NCBI GenBank assembly: GCA_026724425.1
Contig: JAIUCV010000351.1
Span: forward strand, 62,001-126,000
Length of the DNA: 64,000 nt
Direction of reading: 5' to 3'
Source of the DNA: Erythrophleum ivorense
Taxonomy: Eukaryota > Streptophyta > Magnoliopsida > Fabales > Fabaceae
A program made the translations under genes and the position numbers. Below the pieces are notes generated by a model. The model was given only the letters and a program-made list of their open reading frames with translations. It made no database searches and had not been told where the DNA came from. This document shows positions 48,101 to 60,100 of this stretch, in pieces (the stretch's first letter is position 1; each line of letters opens with the position of its first letter).

Positions 48101-49467
48101 GCAAGGGGATTCACACAAGAAGAAGGAGTGGATTTTCATGAAATTTTTGCACCAGTTGTCAAGTTAGTAACTGTGAGAACCTTATTGGCCGTTGTAGCAA
48201 AGAAGAACTGGTTTGTACATCAATTCGATGTGAATAAGGAATTCCTTCATGGTGACCTAGATGAAGAGGTATATATACATATTCCAAAAGGTTTTGGGCA
48301 GAAGGGAAGGATAACAGGGTATGTAGGCTAAAGAAGTCACTTTATGGGCTAAAACAAGCCTCCAGAAAGTGGTATGAGAAGTTCACCATGGCATTAAAAG
48401 GTATCGGGTTCACCCAGTCAAAGGCAGATCATTCCATGTTCCTCTTCACCGAAGGACCAGTGTTTGTTGCAGCACTGATTTATGTAGATGACGTGATACT
48501 TACTGGCACTCATATTGAGAAGATCAATGAGGTAAAACAGTTTTTGAACCATAACTTTAGCATTAAAGATCTTGGTCCCTTGAAGTATTTTCTTGGGATT
48601 GAGGTAGCAAGAAGTACACAAGGAATAGTTTTAAGTCAGAAGAAGTATGCATTGGACTTACTGAAGGAAATGCGAATGGAGGGATGTTGACCATCTGATT
48701 TCCCAATGGAGCAAAATTGCAGGTTGATAGCATGCTCGGAAGAAGAGAGAGGCGATGATGAAAATGTGAATAACGAAGATATAGATGGAAGGAGTTATAG
48801 AAGGCTCATTGGCAAATTGATGTACTTGATTGTGACAAGACTCGACATAGTGTACTCTGTTAACATCTTGAGTTAGTATTCTTCAAATCCCAAGAGGATG
48901 CACATGAACGCCATTGAGCGCATTCTACGATACTTAAAATCAACTCTTGGACAAGGAATTTTGCTGCAGAGTGATGGAGATCTAGAGCTTGAAGCATTCT
49001 GTGATGCTGATTGGGGTAGATGCCCCTTAAACAGACGTTCTTGCACTGGGTATCTTGTTAAACTTGGAGGCTCTCCCATCTCATAGTGCACGAAAAAGCA
49101 AAGTGTAGTATCACGGTCATCTGTAGAGGCTGAATACCGAGCCATGGCTACCACAGTAAGTGAGTTAATCTGGTTAAGATGGTTGTTGATAGAGTTGGGT
49201 GCAGCCCAAGAAAGGGCAACGCTACTGTATTGCGATAACCAGGCCACTTTACACATCACCAAAAATCCAGTCTATCATGAGAGAACTAAACATGTAGAAA
49301 TGGATTGTTTTTTTGTCAGAGAACGGATGGAGTCCAAAGAGATCATGCCAATGAAAATTTGGACAAAAGAACAACTTGCGGACATCTTCACCAAGGCACT
49401 TGGACGAGATAGATTCATATATTTAAAGAACAAGTTGGGCATTGTCAACTTACATGCTCCAACTTGA
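45158..49467 (+). pseudogene. copia gag-pol polyprotein, broken by seven stops and one frameshift
   Basis: A single frame runs from ATG 45158 to a stop at 49465-49467 that abuts the polypurine tract. Gag has the capsid-like region SEWINDMTNALLAKNKIGFV and the zinc knuckle CSHCQKQGHTEDKC near 45950. Protease has WVIDSG (46274). Integrase has the pre-integrase H-H-C-C segment HWRLGH...CDSCNKAKH (46667-46765), then acidic residues in HCDVWGPY, LRADNGTEF and PQQNGVVERKHRH. Reverse transcriptase has FDVNKEFLHGDL and catalytic YVDD (48481-48492). RNase H has FCDADWG (48999) and LYCDNQATL. Stops are at 45560, 46196, 46454, 48038, 48688, 48874 and 49084; one base is lost near 48297, shifting the rest by -1. 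Each stop can be explained by one C-to-T or G-to-A change. Confidence 0.95.
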
Positions 49468-49474
49468 GGGGGAG
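49465..49474 (+). other. Polypurine tract
   Basis: TGAGGGGGAG lies directly before the 3' LTR and overlaps the gag-pol stop codon; it primes plus-strand DNA synthesis in LTR elements. Confidence 0.9.
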
Positions 49475-49668
49475 TAAAAGATAATATAATATATTATATT
49501 CATATAATATCCATCATATCTCTTTTTTTTTTATTATAGGAAGATATGTACAGATAAGTACAGTTACTATTTTGCGATATCAAGGCCGTGATCACATGTG
49601 AAGAATCTTGTATATATAGCCACCTTGCGTTGAATGAAAATTAGCTTTTTCCCTCATCAGTCTTATCA
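49475..49668 (+). repeat. 3' LTR of the copia element
   Basis: 194 bases, same length as the 5' LTR with seven substitutions and no gap, ending TCTTATCA before the duplicated GTTGC. Confidence 0.95.
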
Positions 49669-49673
49669 GTTGC
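49669..49673. repeat. 5-bp target-site duplication of the copia element, right (GTTGC)
   Basis: Identical to 44902-44906. Confidence 0.92.
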
Positions 49674-50475
49674 TCATGTTGCATTGGTTTAAATCAGGAT
49701 GGATATAGGATTAAATTATTAGGGGGCAAAAATTAAAAAAACACTTAATATGCTGATATATGTATATAAAATTTTAGGTTTATGTATATATATATAATAT
49801 CTTTTTATAATTTACAAATGCTAACCATAACATCCTTTTATATCATAAAATTTATTTTAACAACATCTTTTTTAATATAAGTAATTGTGTAGTCTACGAA
49901 AAAATAATAAATATAAAAATAAATAAATAAATATCATATCGTCTTACTTTTTCCAATCCTTAACATAACTGGCAATTGTTATCATGATTTTGAAATTAAG
50001 ATGTTGAGAACCATTAAACTTATAATGTTGTACTTGTATTTTAAGATAAACTCTCTTATTCTTGTTCAGTAAAATTATTAGGATAAAAATATTTTTACTA
50101 AATCTAAATATGATCAATAGTATATGACTTGCAACAATTTTTTTTTTGTATTTAAGATTTATGCAATAAATTAATGAAAATTCATTAGAATGAATATCTT
50201 AATAAATTTAACTACATCAAATAATTATTTTAATAATTCTTCATTATATTCTTACTCTTTATAAAGTTTTAAACTTCATGATAATTTATAATATCTCACA
50301 ATTTCAATGGTAGGGGGCAAGCACCCCCCTTTCACATCTGTGCGTCGATTCCTGGTTTAAATTGAGCTTGTATTTATGGTCATCGCTGACATCAAGTCTT
50401 CTAGATATATAAACCGATCTACTCATAATACGTTTTGTCTTCTATTAATTCCTTTATCAAAATACTAAATATATA
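49674..50475. other. AT-rich intergenic DNA
   Basis: No gene or element recognised between the copia element and the MITE at 50476. Confidence 0.5.
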
Positions 50476-50747
50476 TTCCTTCCGATCTAAAATATAAGTT
50501 ACTTTTAACAAATTTACGCTTCTTAAAAAAATTAGTTATATTTTTAAACTTTTAAATATTACTATATTTTTTCAGTTTTACCCCTGCAATCAATACAACT
50601 GTTGCCATTAAATGAGAAGTTTTTAACACAGCTGTTACCATTAAATGAAGGATATTATGAAAAAAATAATTATTATTATTATCAAGTAACTTATATTTTA
50701 GACCAATTTTTTTTTCTAAGGTAACTTACATTTTGGACTAGAAAGAG
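50476..50747. mobile_element. Stowaway-like MITE, copy A (272 bp)
   Basis: TA dinucleotides at 50474-50475 and 50748-50749 flank a 272-bp element. Its ends are inverted repeats: TTCCTTCCGATCTAAAATAT on the left, and CTCTTTCTAGTCCAAAATGT when the right end is reverse complemented. TA duplication and this terminal sequence type match Tc1/mariner-derived Stowaway elements. A second copy lies at 62342-62614. Confidence 0.85.
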
Positions 50748-51097
50748 TATTGACAAATATGAATGTGATGAGACTAAAAATAAATTTTGCATATATATAT
50801 ATATATATCTCATTAACATAGTTTGAAGATTATATAATAATATTAAAATAACCTATATTTGCTACCACATTGTATACCCAGAAAAGAAAAACTAAAAATT
50901 TTCTCAGGACAGTGAAATAAGCGGAAAGAAATTAATGGTAAAAAAGGGTTAGGTTCAGAAACTAACTAGGGAGGCATTGTTATTTAAAACTGGGGGTATA
51001 TTAATATTTAATACCAATTGCAGTCAATATCCAAGTTGCATGTGTTGTGTATGAATGATAAAAAAATGTGCATTATGCAAGCTAGATGACCCACTTG
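50748..51097. other. Intergenic DNA upstream of the small-protein gene
   Basis: Contains a TA microsatellite at about 50791-50810; the proximal part is presumed promoter. Confidence 0.5.
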
Positions 51098-51105
51098 TAT
51101 ATAAA
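51098..51105 (+). promoter_or_regulatory. TATA box of the small-protein gene
   Basis: TATATAAA lies 126 bases before the ATG at 51224, followed about 30 bases later by a CT-rich leader (CCTCTCCCTCTACTACTTC). It rules out the upstream in-frame ATG at 51086, which would lie before the start site. Confidence 0.65.
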
Positions 51106-51223
51106 ATTCTTTCATATAAAACCAAGTCCAAACCTCTCCCTCTACTACTTCATCAGCGATCCCTCCCCTTTCTTTCCCCTTTCCAGAGTCTCTGAGTTCT
51201 TACGATTCTTTTATCAAGAAGCG

Positions 51224-51568
51224 ATGTTTAGTACTAATTCTAAAGCTGATCATCAGCTTCCCCAGAAGAGTAGTGATACTACTACCTTTCAAATTAACCA
51301 AGATGACCAGTTCTTCTGTAGGCTTCTTTCAAAAGAAAGCTCTAGTTCTTACCCATCTTTCAGAGCCTCCCTTGCTATTCCTTTTGAATGGGAATCTGAG
51401 CCAGGCACACCTAAGCATCCTTTTTCTGAAACCACCTTTCCTACTCTTACTCCTCCACCTTCCTACTATTTTAACATTACTATGAATCCCGGCAAAAAGA
51501 AGGTGAAGAATCCATCAAGATTCAAGCTTTTGAAGACCCTTGTAAACATCATATTCTGTATGTGCTAG
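51224..51568 (+). CDS. Small plant protein with FEWESEPGTPK motif, function unknown
   Basis: 114 residues in one exon. Residues 53-66 read PFEWESEPGTPKHP, a motif seen in a group of uncharacterised plant proteins (DUF688-like) as FEWE(S/M)xPGTPK; I know no established function. The N-terminal 50 residues are Ser/Gln-rich, residues 70-82 are proline-rich, and the C-terminus has a basic patch (GKKKVKNPSRFKLLKTL) ending in CMC. No signal peptide or membrane segment. The ATG was chosen because it follows the TATA box and leader and because a downstream duplicate preserves the same leader and start. The full frame is open to a stop at 51568. Confidence 0.75.
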   Translation: MFSTNSKADHQLPQKSSDTTTFQINQDDQFFCRLLSKESSSSYPSFRASLAIPFEWESEPGTPKHPFSETTFPTLTPPPSYYFNITMNPGKKKVKNPSRFKLLKTLVNIIFCMC

Positions 51569-52773
51569 AATTAATTAAGTTGGTTTTAGAGGGATATATG
51601 AATTCATTTTCTATGTATGTGCTAGAATTAATTAATTAAGTTGGTCTTAGACTCTTTAAGTTTGTTTGTCTCATGTAATTAACAAGTCTGCTCCTATAAA
51701 GGTGTATTTTAAACATATTAGCAGTTTAAAGAAATGGTTATAGTTTATTTTGTACTCGAAAGGGACAACAATGGCTTGGCTCTATTGATAAGAAGATATA
51801 TCTTTTCTTACTAACTTGGACTTGATTCTTATGCAGGTAGATATGGGAGTGTGGAAATACATTCGTAAAATTATTTAGGCATATTTGACAATATATATAG
51901 CCTGCGGGGAGAGGAAGAAGAAGAAACGCCTATACAGAGCATGTTTGACACGTACTCTCTTTTCCCATAGATAACTTGCAGTGCTACTGGTATCGTCGAT
52001 GTTTATTATGAAACATTGTAGTTCTGGGTCTTTTCTTTTTTAATTTTCTTTTTCTCTATACTGATGATTATTTATTGTTAAGAGCTGCAAAAGCTGGTGG
52101 AAGTTACTATCATACATTAGTTTTTCCTGAAGCTGACGGCTGCTTTCATAAAGCCACTTCCAGAATCAGATCGTCATTGTAGTGTAAAAACAAAACATTC
52201 CAATTGGAAAACAAAGAAGTATTGGATATTCTAATAATTCAAAATGTCAAAGTTAAGAGCAATGAGAAGTTGCATAAGCTACAAAGTTTCACATTGAATA
52301 TCTTATTTTTTATAAATATATATTTAAATAAGAGCAAATGTGTTAATGCACATACAGCAAATATGTCAGTACTTGCTTGTGCACGTATCTTAAAGAACAA
52401 TACGTATGCAGTTAATTTGCATGCGGCTTTTGATCTTACCTGGTTGCAATCAACAAATTAAACGGACGCAACTAATGCGTATGTGGTCTTACCTTTTCCC
52501 GTTTTATGCGGAGGTGAAGGACTAAAGCAGGTTGCTATATTATTACTGGCTTACTGCTTCGACAATTTCTGTGTGCCACGAATACTTACATACACAAACG
52601 ATCAGTAATCATAAAGGGTTATCTTTACTTTTTCTGCATTAATTCATTAATGTTCAATGGCAATTTCCTTTCTACACCATGTACGTCATACTCATAACGA
52701 GTTATGACTTAATGCTCTACAAGTCTTGTCATCGTCAAACGAGCGTAAACCCGCCAATTAAATTGGGATTTTC
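51569..52773. other. Intergenic DNA between the small-protein gene and its partial copy
   Basis: The first part is the 3' region of the gene, with a repeated phrase GTGCTAGAATTAATTAA at about 51560 and 51617. No other gene recognised. Confidence 0.5.
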
Positions 52774-52915
52774 AAGTCCAAACCTCTCCCTCTACTACTT
52801 CATCAGCGCTCCCTTCCCCTTCGTTCCCCTTTCCAGAGTCGGTGAGTTCATACGATTCTTTTATCAAGTTACGATGTTTAGTACTAATTCTACAGCTTCA
52901 CATATTAACCAATCG
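52774..52915 (+). pseudogene. Truncated copy of the 5' end of the small-protein gene
   Basis: Matches 51124-51248 closely: AAGTCCAAACCTCTCCCTCT, the CATCAGCG leader, then CGATTCTTTTATCAAG and ATGTTTAGTACTAATTC. After about six codons the coding part jumps to a later stretch (ATTAACCAA, matching 51294-51302), an internal deletion, and then stops. The copy begins near the expected transcription start of the parent and lacks its TATA box. Confidence 0.85.
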
Positions 52916-54720
52916 AAAGCGTGCCACTCACATTAACCAATCAAAAGTCAGCTTAATCTTGAAGGAAAGTACAGCCACAAGCTGGGGAGTTCTAATATTT
53001 TGCTATAAATAGAGGATTGGTGTCAGACATTTTGTGAATGAAAGAAAAAGCTTCACACGAGTTGTATGAGAGGTAAAGCCCCACGTGAGCATAGATAGGT
53101 GGGAGAAATATAATAGTGGTGCTAGGCACCAACATCAAATTAGTTCCTCGCTTCTAATTATCATTTTGATAGTTCTAACAAACATAATTTTCTTCCACAA
53201 TTTCTTTCTTGCCCACCACATAAAGTCTTCATATCAGAGCCTAGTAGTATAGGACCAATGAGCTCAAGCCAGTGTATAGTTTGAGTGTTTACGGTTAGGA
53301 ACTGTGGTACTGTGATATTTGGTGGTTTGAAATCAAGCTTAATTGGTTAAGTACCAGGTACTAACCAATTACCATTGCAAATCTCACATTTTTAACTAGC
53401 TTGATCGAGAAGCTTAACAATGGCAATTATGATATGTGGTGCTACATCACTATCTACTTAGGCAAGATTTGTGGGGTGTTGTTGGTGGGGCAAGGATGAC
53501 CCCACCAACTAACAAGGAAGAGAAAAAGAAGTGAAAGATTAAAGCTAGGAAGGCCATGTACGTGTTGTTCATCACCGGGGAGAATGAGTTCCTGTAGCAT
53601 ATTAAAGACTTGAAAACACCAAAAGAGGCTTAGTACACCTTGGCAACATTATTCATGAGAAAGAGTAATGCAAAATTGCAACTGTTAAAGAATAAACTCA
53701 TGTTTGTTGAATATGGGGACATGATGGTGAGTGAATATTTTACAAAAACAAAATCCATTTGTAGTGAAATTGCAAAATTGGACTCAAAAGTGCAATTAGT
53801 GAGGTGAAAAAGTGAAGAATTATTATTCATGGATTAAATCCCAAATATCATAGGATAATTACAACTATTTTAGCTTAGGCCAAGGAATGGACTTTGATGA
53901 AGGTAGAAAGTATCTTGGCTAACGACCAAAAAGCTTTAGACAAGCAAATGTCTAAAGTTTCAATAAATGAGGAGGATAAGGCCTTTTTCACCAAAAGAGA
54001 ATGCTTGGGGAAGACAAGACAATTGTAAGGTCCAACAAAAAAGGTCAAAACTCAAGAAGAAGAAAAAAAAGGTTAACAGAGAGGTTAACGTAGGAGAGAT
54101 CCACAGCAAGGGGGGTTAGATAACTGTGATATAGAGACAAAAGAGAAGAAAAAAGATATCGCCACTAGGATGATTGGTGCTACTAGTGTGGAAGAAAAAG
54201 CCACTTTGCTCAAGATTGCAAGGCCGAGAAGGTAGAGGGTAATGTCGCTACAGTTAAGCAAAATGAAAGTGAATAAGAATGAGATTCTCAAGCCTTATTT
54301 GTTGTAGAAGAATCTAGTTCTAGCAAAGAACTAAATGATTATAAATAACCTCAGTAGTACAAAGGTGAGGAAATTGCTATGACATGCATGGATGGAACAG
54401 TAAAGGAGATGGTGTTGGTCAAGGTAAGTGACAAATCAATTAATTACAATGATGATTAGATTGTTGATTTTGGTTACTCTAACCATATGATTAAGGACAA
54501 GAAAAAAAACTCTTAAATATGTTAAAGTACAAAGGAGAATGAGTCATAGTGATAGCAAACAACTTCAGGTTGCCAATTGTCCATACTAGTAAGATGGTTA
54601 TCATCCTCCACTCTACTCCACATTAGTTCTAGGTGGGCCATGTCTATCACATACTCAAGATGAAAAAGAATTTATTGTCAATCTTGTAGCTAACATCTTT
54701 AGGCAATTATTTAGTGTTCG
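52916..54720 (+). pseudogene. Decayed Ty1/copia 5' half: LTR-like leader, gag and protease
   Basis: An LTR-like stretch contains the TATA element GCTATAAATAGAGG (about 53003-53016), followed by a primer-site-like ATATCAGAGCCTAG at about 53232. Gag remains include KLNNGNYDMWCYIT (about 53410), TLATLFMRKSNAKLQLLKNK (about 53640) and a zinc-knuckle relic reading C-Y-stop-C-G-R-K-S-H-F-A-Q-D-C at about 54180-54220. A protease relic IVDFGYSNHM (normally with DSG) is at about 54459. Stops and frame changes throughout, and no integrase or reverse transcriptase follows, so the element is truncated. End coordinates are approximate. Confidence 0.75.
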
Positions 54721-55235
54721 AGTTTAAATAAGTTTTTACAAAAATGGAAGACTAAGTGACCTCTAAAATTTAAATACATAAAAAATGGAAGACAAAAAAT
54801 ATTCAATAAAAGAGCCAACAAACTCAAGAGAAGGCAAGCACATAAGTATACATGTATAATAAAGCAACCAATTTCATAAAAATAAAGGATGTTGATAGTA
54901 ATATGGTGCAATAGATTGAAATGCAAAAGTGAAGTGAGCAAGATCAACACACAGACAAATTAAGCAGCTTAAATAGAGATCCTCCAAAGGTGGAGGAGGC
55001 TAGCTTAGCAAACTATAAATGGAAGTAAAGGACAAGAAAATCACACAGAAATTTATCCTGATCCTACCTTTTAACCTACATCTACTCTCCTTAAAATTTT
55101 AAAGGATTTTCTTACTATAATTAACAAACCTACAAAGATGTTGGTTTTTCCTTTGTGCTTACCAACACAGGTTTTATATAGCTAACCTTTAAATGAATCA
55201 CTCATAATTTTACAAAAAATTGCTGAAGCAATTTT
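54721..55235. other. Intergenic DNA, nothing recognised
   Basis: AT-rich, no coding frame with a recognisable domain. Confidence 0.5.
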
Positions 55236-55553
55236 GGGTCTATTTGATTTCTTATTTTCAAAATAATTTTTTATTTTTAAGAACAAAAAAATAAAAAAAC
55301 TTGTTTGATAAGATGTTTTTAATGAAGTGTTTTGTAAAACAAAAAAATAGAATTTTGTTTTTGGAAACAGAAAAATCAAAATATTTTTTAGATGTTTTAT
55401 AATTTTTGTTGTGCAAAATCAAGAAAAAAATAGAAAATAGTTATTTTTCAGAATAATGATTCAAACAGATTTTTTAATTTTTTTGTTCTCAAAATTTGTT
55501 CCAAAAAATTATGTTTTAAAAACATTAAAACAAAAACAGAATCAAACAAACCC
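55236..55553. mobile_element. MITE-like element with long inverted arms (318 bp)
   Basis: Left end GGGTCTATTTGATT and right end AATCAAACAAACCC are inverted repeats. Similarity continues inward to shared (A/G)AGAACAAAAAAAT, so the arms are roughly 80 bp of AT-rich foldback. A TTT triplet abuts both ends, but in such AT-rich DNA it is not convincing as a target duplication. hAT or PIF/Harbinger derivation is possible; class unresolved. Confidence 0.6.
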
Positions 55554-57011
55554 TTTATCTTTTATTTTAAGATTCTTTTAATGCTAAACAATTTTGCTTC
55601 TAGTAAGTAGATATACCAAACACTAAGCGAAAATTTTTATAGGAATTTTTAAAAAATTTTGTTTTTGTTTTTCTCTACAATTCTTTCATGTCTTTGCAGT
55701 TGAATTCACTCATATATATAGGCCTTTAGTATCTCCTAGTCATTAGGGATAAATCTATCCAACATTCTTTTTGGTTGGAGCAGTCTTGTTTCGTTACTAA
55801 CATTCAACTACTTTCACTTTTGCAACTACTATCAGCAATAGAACTCTTCCTATGCAACTTATTTGATCAATTCATCATAAATGCTTTTACGAAACTCAAT
55901 ATATGGGTTAGAGAAATATTTCATTTTAACATAAAGAATCAAAGACAACAATAGTAAAAAGCATTTTTGTTTCAATTCTCAGAGTGATTCACTAAAGCCA
56001 TTACTCTATATGTTATTTGTGTATTAATGATTTTCTCATTTAGTTAATTAGCATATCTGAGCCATTTAAATTAGTTAATTCATAAAATTAGGCTATTACG
56101 AATTAAATAACATAGAATTCACTAATTGGATTAGAGTATTAAATCTAATATTGTAGACTGAAACAAGGAATTCACATAATGGGGCAAAATATTCAAATGG
56201 GCTTTTCACAAGTGACATTTAGGTTTTGTTATTATCAAAGTCTTAGGCCTACAACTTTAGGCCAATACTTAAGTATGATGTACATTTTAACTTTCAATGC
56301 CTTTTGAATATCTACTAAGCCTAATGTCAATTGTCGCTTTACTTCCCCTACTATCGTGCAAACTCATCGGAGCTCATGCATGAACCTCCTATAAATATAT
56401 CATTTACCAAAATCAATATATATATATATGTAATAAAAGAATGTCTATTTTTATTATAAAATTATTATTTTTAAATTGTTTATGATGTAATAAACTTTTT
56501 TAAAAAATTTAATATTGCTTGTTTTCTTTAGACCCCATGTATAGACGGCGCATCGATTTTACTTATACTATAAATTCAATGCTCTATTTGAAAAAAATTA
56601 AATAATAATCCATAATATAATTAGTATTATATATATATATATATATATGTATAAATGTCTAAAATATTGTGTCATATAATAAAATAAATTAAAATAAAGA
56701 ATGTGAGTCCATTATGATGATAATCCACATTCAGTAATATGTAATATGAATTTAGGGTAGTATGTGATCAATAACTAAGATATATATATATATATATATA
56801 TATATGAATTTAGGGTAGGCCTTTTGCAAAACCTATCTCTTGTAGTCCTAATCCTGAATCTTTATATGATTGAATTTTAAATGTGAAAATTTGCTCTTGC
56901 ATTCAAAGGAAGGAAGGTGGATATCTTGTTTGCTCTAAGTAATATTTATTCTTTTGTGATTTAGTGTAAACCTTGAAACTCCTAAAAGGAATCATAATGT
57001 AATACATGATA
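55554..57011. other. AT-rich intergenic DNA with TA microsatellites
   Basis: TA tracts lie at about 56417-56430, 56627-56648 and 56781-56805; the phrase ATGAATTTAGGGTAG occurs on both sides of the last one. No gene recognised. Confidence 0.5.
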
Positions 57012-57016
57012 GGTCA
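57012..57016. repeat. Probable target-site duplication of the older copia element (GGTCA)
   Basis: GGTCA before the left LTR and GGCCA (61579-61583) after the right LTR agree at four of five bases, as expected for an aged duplication. Confidence 0.6.
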
Positions 57017-57183
57017 TGTTCAAGAATTTAGATAAATGGGTAATTTGTTATAATAAAATATAGCCTTCACATAAACCTATGCTTATGTATTTAATGTACT
57101 CCTTGTATCATGTGTTATGACATGAATGAAATAATTGCAAACTTTCTTATCTTTTCCTTTGATCTCATTTCTCTTTTATAACA
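57017..57183 (+). repeat. 5' LTR of the older copia element
   Basis: 167 bases from TGTTCAAG to TATAACA, directly followed by a tRNA-Met-type primer site at 57184. Confidence 0.8.
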
Positions 57184-60100
57184 TGGTATCATAGCCACCT
57201 TCTTCAACCTAAAGATGTAAAGCTTTGAAGTCCCTTACATTTCAATCCAGTTATAGTCCTTAAAGAAAGATGTCATTGCCTTTAATCACAATTTTTCAAT
57301 CAAGCTCAATGATAGCAATTTTTTGCTATGGATAGCAAATATGTTCTGCCATTAGAAGATATGAATTAAAGAAGTTAATAGAAGCTAAATCCAAACCTCC
57401 ACCAAAGTTTCTTTTTGAAGAAAATCAAGTGGGTGGCAAGATCAATCTAGAATTTCTTGCATGGAATCAATAAGATCAGCTGTTGTTAGCTTGGCTGTTT
57501 AGTTCCATGATTAAAGTTGTACTTACATGTTACAGTTGGCTGCACTACATCCACACAAGTATGGGAATGGATTCAAGCATTCTTTGTGTCACAAACTAAA
57601 GTAAAGATCAAGTAGATCAAGACTTTACTAAAGAATACAAAGAAAGGGTCTACATCAAGGAATGAGTATCTTTTGAAAATCAAATTTGCAACTGATTCAT
57701 TAGTTGCCATTGGTTGTCTAGTGACTAATAATAATCATATTGAACATATTTTCAAAGGGTTCTCTAAAGAGTACAATGCATTTATCAATTTGGTTCCACA
57801 AGATTGAATTTGTATACAGTTCTTGATATAGAATCACTTCTTGCTTAAGAACCAAGAATCGAAAAGCACCTCAAAGTGGCCTTAGTGTGTGTAGCTCATG
57901 CTTCTCCAAATGGAATAACATATAGCAATAAAGGAGGTAGAACAAGATACTTCAATGGAAGGCATACGAGAGGATCAACATACAAACTATGTGGAAAACA
58001 TTGGATTAGGTTTGACCAATCTTTTTAAGCTTTTTAAACCAGTGATTCTAGTTTTCAAATTTTGAATAATAAGCTACAAAGTAAAGAGTAAGTTTTTGAA
58101 CTGTTATCCTCCTCTAAATTAGTAATAGATCCATTATGGTACCTTAATTCTTGGGCAACAAATTATATCACATATGATGCTGGAAATTTGTTGCACAAAT
58201 CATCTTATGCAAGCCTTGAACAAATCCACATAAAGATGGAACATGTATAAATATCTCTTTTTTTGGTCATTCCTATATACAAACATCTATACCTAATTGT
58301 TCTTTACTTTTGTCCAACATACTTCATGTTCCAATGATTAAAAAAAAAATCTTTTAAGTATTTCTAAGCTTTACAATGACAATTTTTGTGTATATTGAAT
58401 TTTTTCCTCAATTTTCTCTTGTTAAAGATTAGGTCCCTAAGCAAGTTATGTTGGAAGGAAAAACATAAAAAAGGTCTTTGCACCATTAATCATCTTCAAC
58501 TCACCCATCTTGTTTCAAATTTTCTTTGCAAAATAAAGCCTACAATTAGTCCTAGTACAACCACTATGGTTTGCCACATAAAAATATCCTTTGCTGATGT
58601 ACCTAATGATAATAATTTTATAGCAAAGACAGTTAATGCATCTAGCAATAGTAATCATCCAAGCTTATTTTTTTGTGGCATAGAAGGCTTGGACATCCTA
58701 CATCCTTAATTGTATCTTTTATCATGAAAGGGTGTAATGTAATTAATAGTAATAAAACAATGTTTGATTTTTGCAAATCTTGTTATTTTGACAAGTCTCA
58801 AGAATCTTCATTTCCTACTTCCATTAGTCAATACATAAAACCTTTACGACTTATTCATTTAGACATTTAAGGCCTTTCACCTATTAAATCTAGTGAAAGC
58901 TATACATACTACATACACTTTATAGATGCATTTTCAAACTATACATGGCTATACCTATTGCATACCAAAGATGAAACTTACACAACTTTTCTTGAATTCC
59001 AAAATATTGTTAAGCTACAATTTGATACGAAAATAAAAGCCTTTCAATCAAATTGAGGAGGAGAATTTCGTAGGCTTTCCTAATATCTTACATCCTGCGG
59101 TATTATTCCTTGAAGGAGTTGTCTTTATGTGTATGAACAAAATGGGGTAGTTAAGTGTAAACATCATCATATCACAAAAATTGGTTTAACACTACTTACA
59201 CTACTTACTAATGCATCTTTATCCCTTTCATTTTTAGTATGAGGCATTCCAAACAGCTACTTACCTTGTTAATAGGCTTCCATATTCTCCACTTAAGGGA
59301 ATTACTCTATTTGAAAAACTATACAATAAAAAACCACAATATCACCAACTCAAAATTTTTGGTTAAGCTTGTTACCCACTAACTAAACCTTATAACAAGA
59401 ACAAATTGAATTTTAGATCCACTAAATGCATCTTTTTAGGCTATAACCTAGCTCACAAAAGATATACATGTTGGGTACCAAATGGTAAAATTTTTAGTAC
59501 AAAGGATGTGAAATTTGATGAGTCTTCTTTTCTTTATGTTACTCTTATTCCAAAAAAAAAACTTCTTTGCCTATTTCTTCAAGTGCTAACTCTTTATTTC
59601 CTTTTGTCATACCTCATTTGGATAGTATACCTTTGCATGATACTATTCCAACTTCTTCTTCTTGTGCAGGTCAACCTCATAATTATTATAATAGCCCTGT
59701 AGTTGCTCTTCTTTCTTTACATGGGTCACATATGGTGCTACTCAATGATCTTCATGCTGATATTAATCTTGATTCACTTAGTGCAGCCTCAATTATAGCT
59801 CCAGTAATAGTACCTCAACATTCAATGGTTACTAGATCACAAAATGAAAATTTTAAACTCAAGGTTCTGCTTACTAAATTTAAACCTACAAGTGTAATTA
59901 AGGCATTATCTTTTCCATAGTAGAAGAGATCCATGGATGAAAAGTATCAAGCATTGATAAAAAATTAAACATGGTCATTAGTTGAATTACCTCTCAAAAG
60001 ACAACCTATAAGCTACAAATGGGTGTACAAGGTCAAACAAAATCCACATGGTACCTTGCTCAAATATAAAGCTTGTCTTGTAACAAAAGAATTTTACAAG

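Larger units (their letters stand above)
44907..49668 (+). mobile_element. Complete Ty1/copia retrotransposon, inactivated
   Basis: A 4.76-kb element with two 194-bp LTRs, a primer-binding site complementary to initiator tRNA-Met, one gag-pol frame in the copia order (integrase before reverse transcriptase), a polypurine tract, and a 5-bp duplication GTTGC. The LTRs differ at seven positions by eye (about 3.6%), so insertion is relatively recent. The LTRs open with TAAAAGAT rather than TG but end TTATCA. The coding frame is broken by seven stops and one frameshift. Confidence 0.96.

Noticed and set aside
51086..51223. N-terminal extension of the small protein from ATG 51086
   Set aside because: That ATG lies before the TATA box, and the intervening part is CT-rich leader also found as leader in the duplicate.
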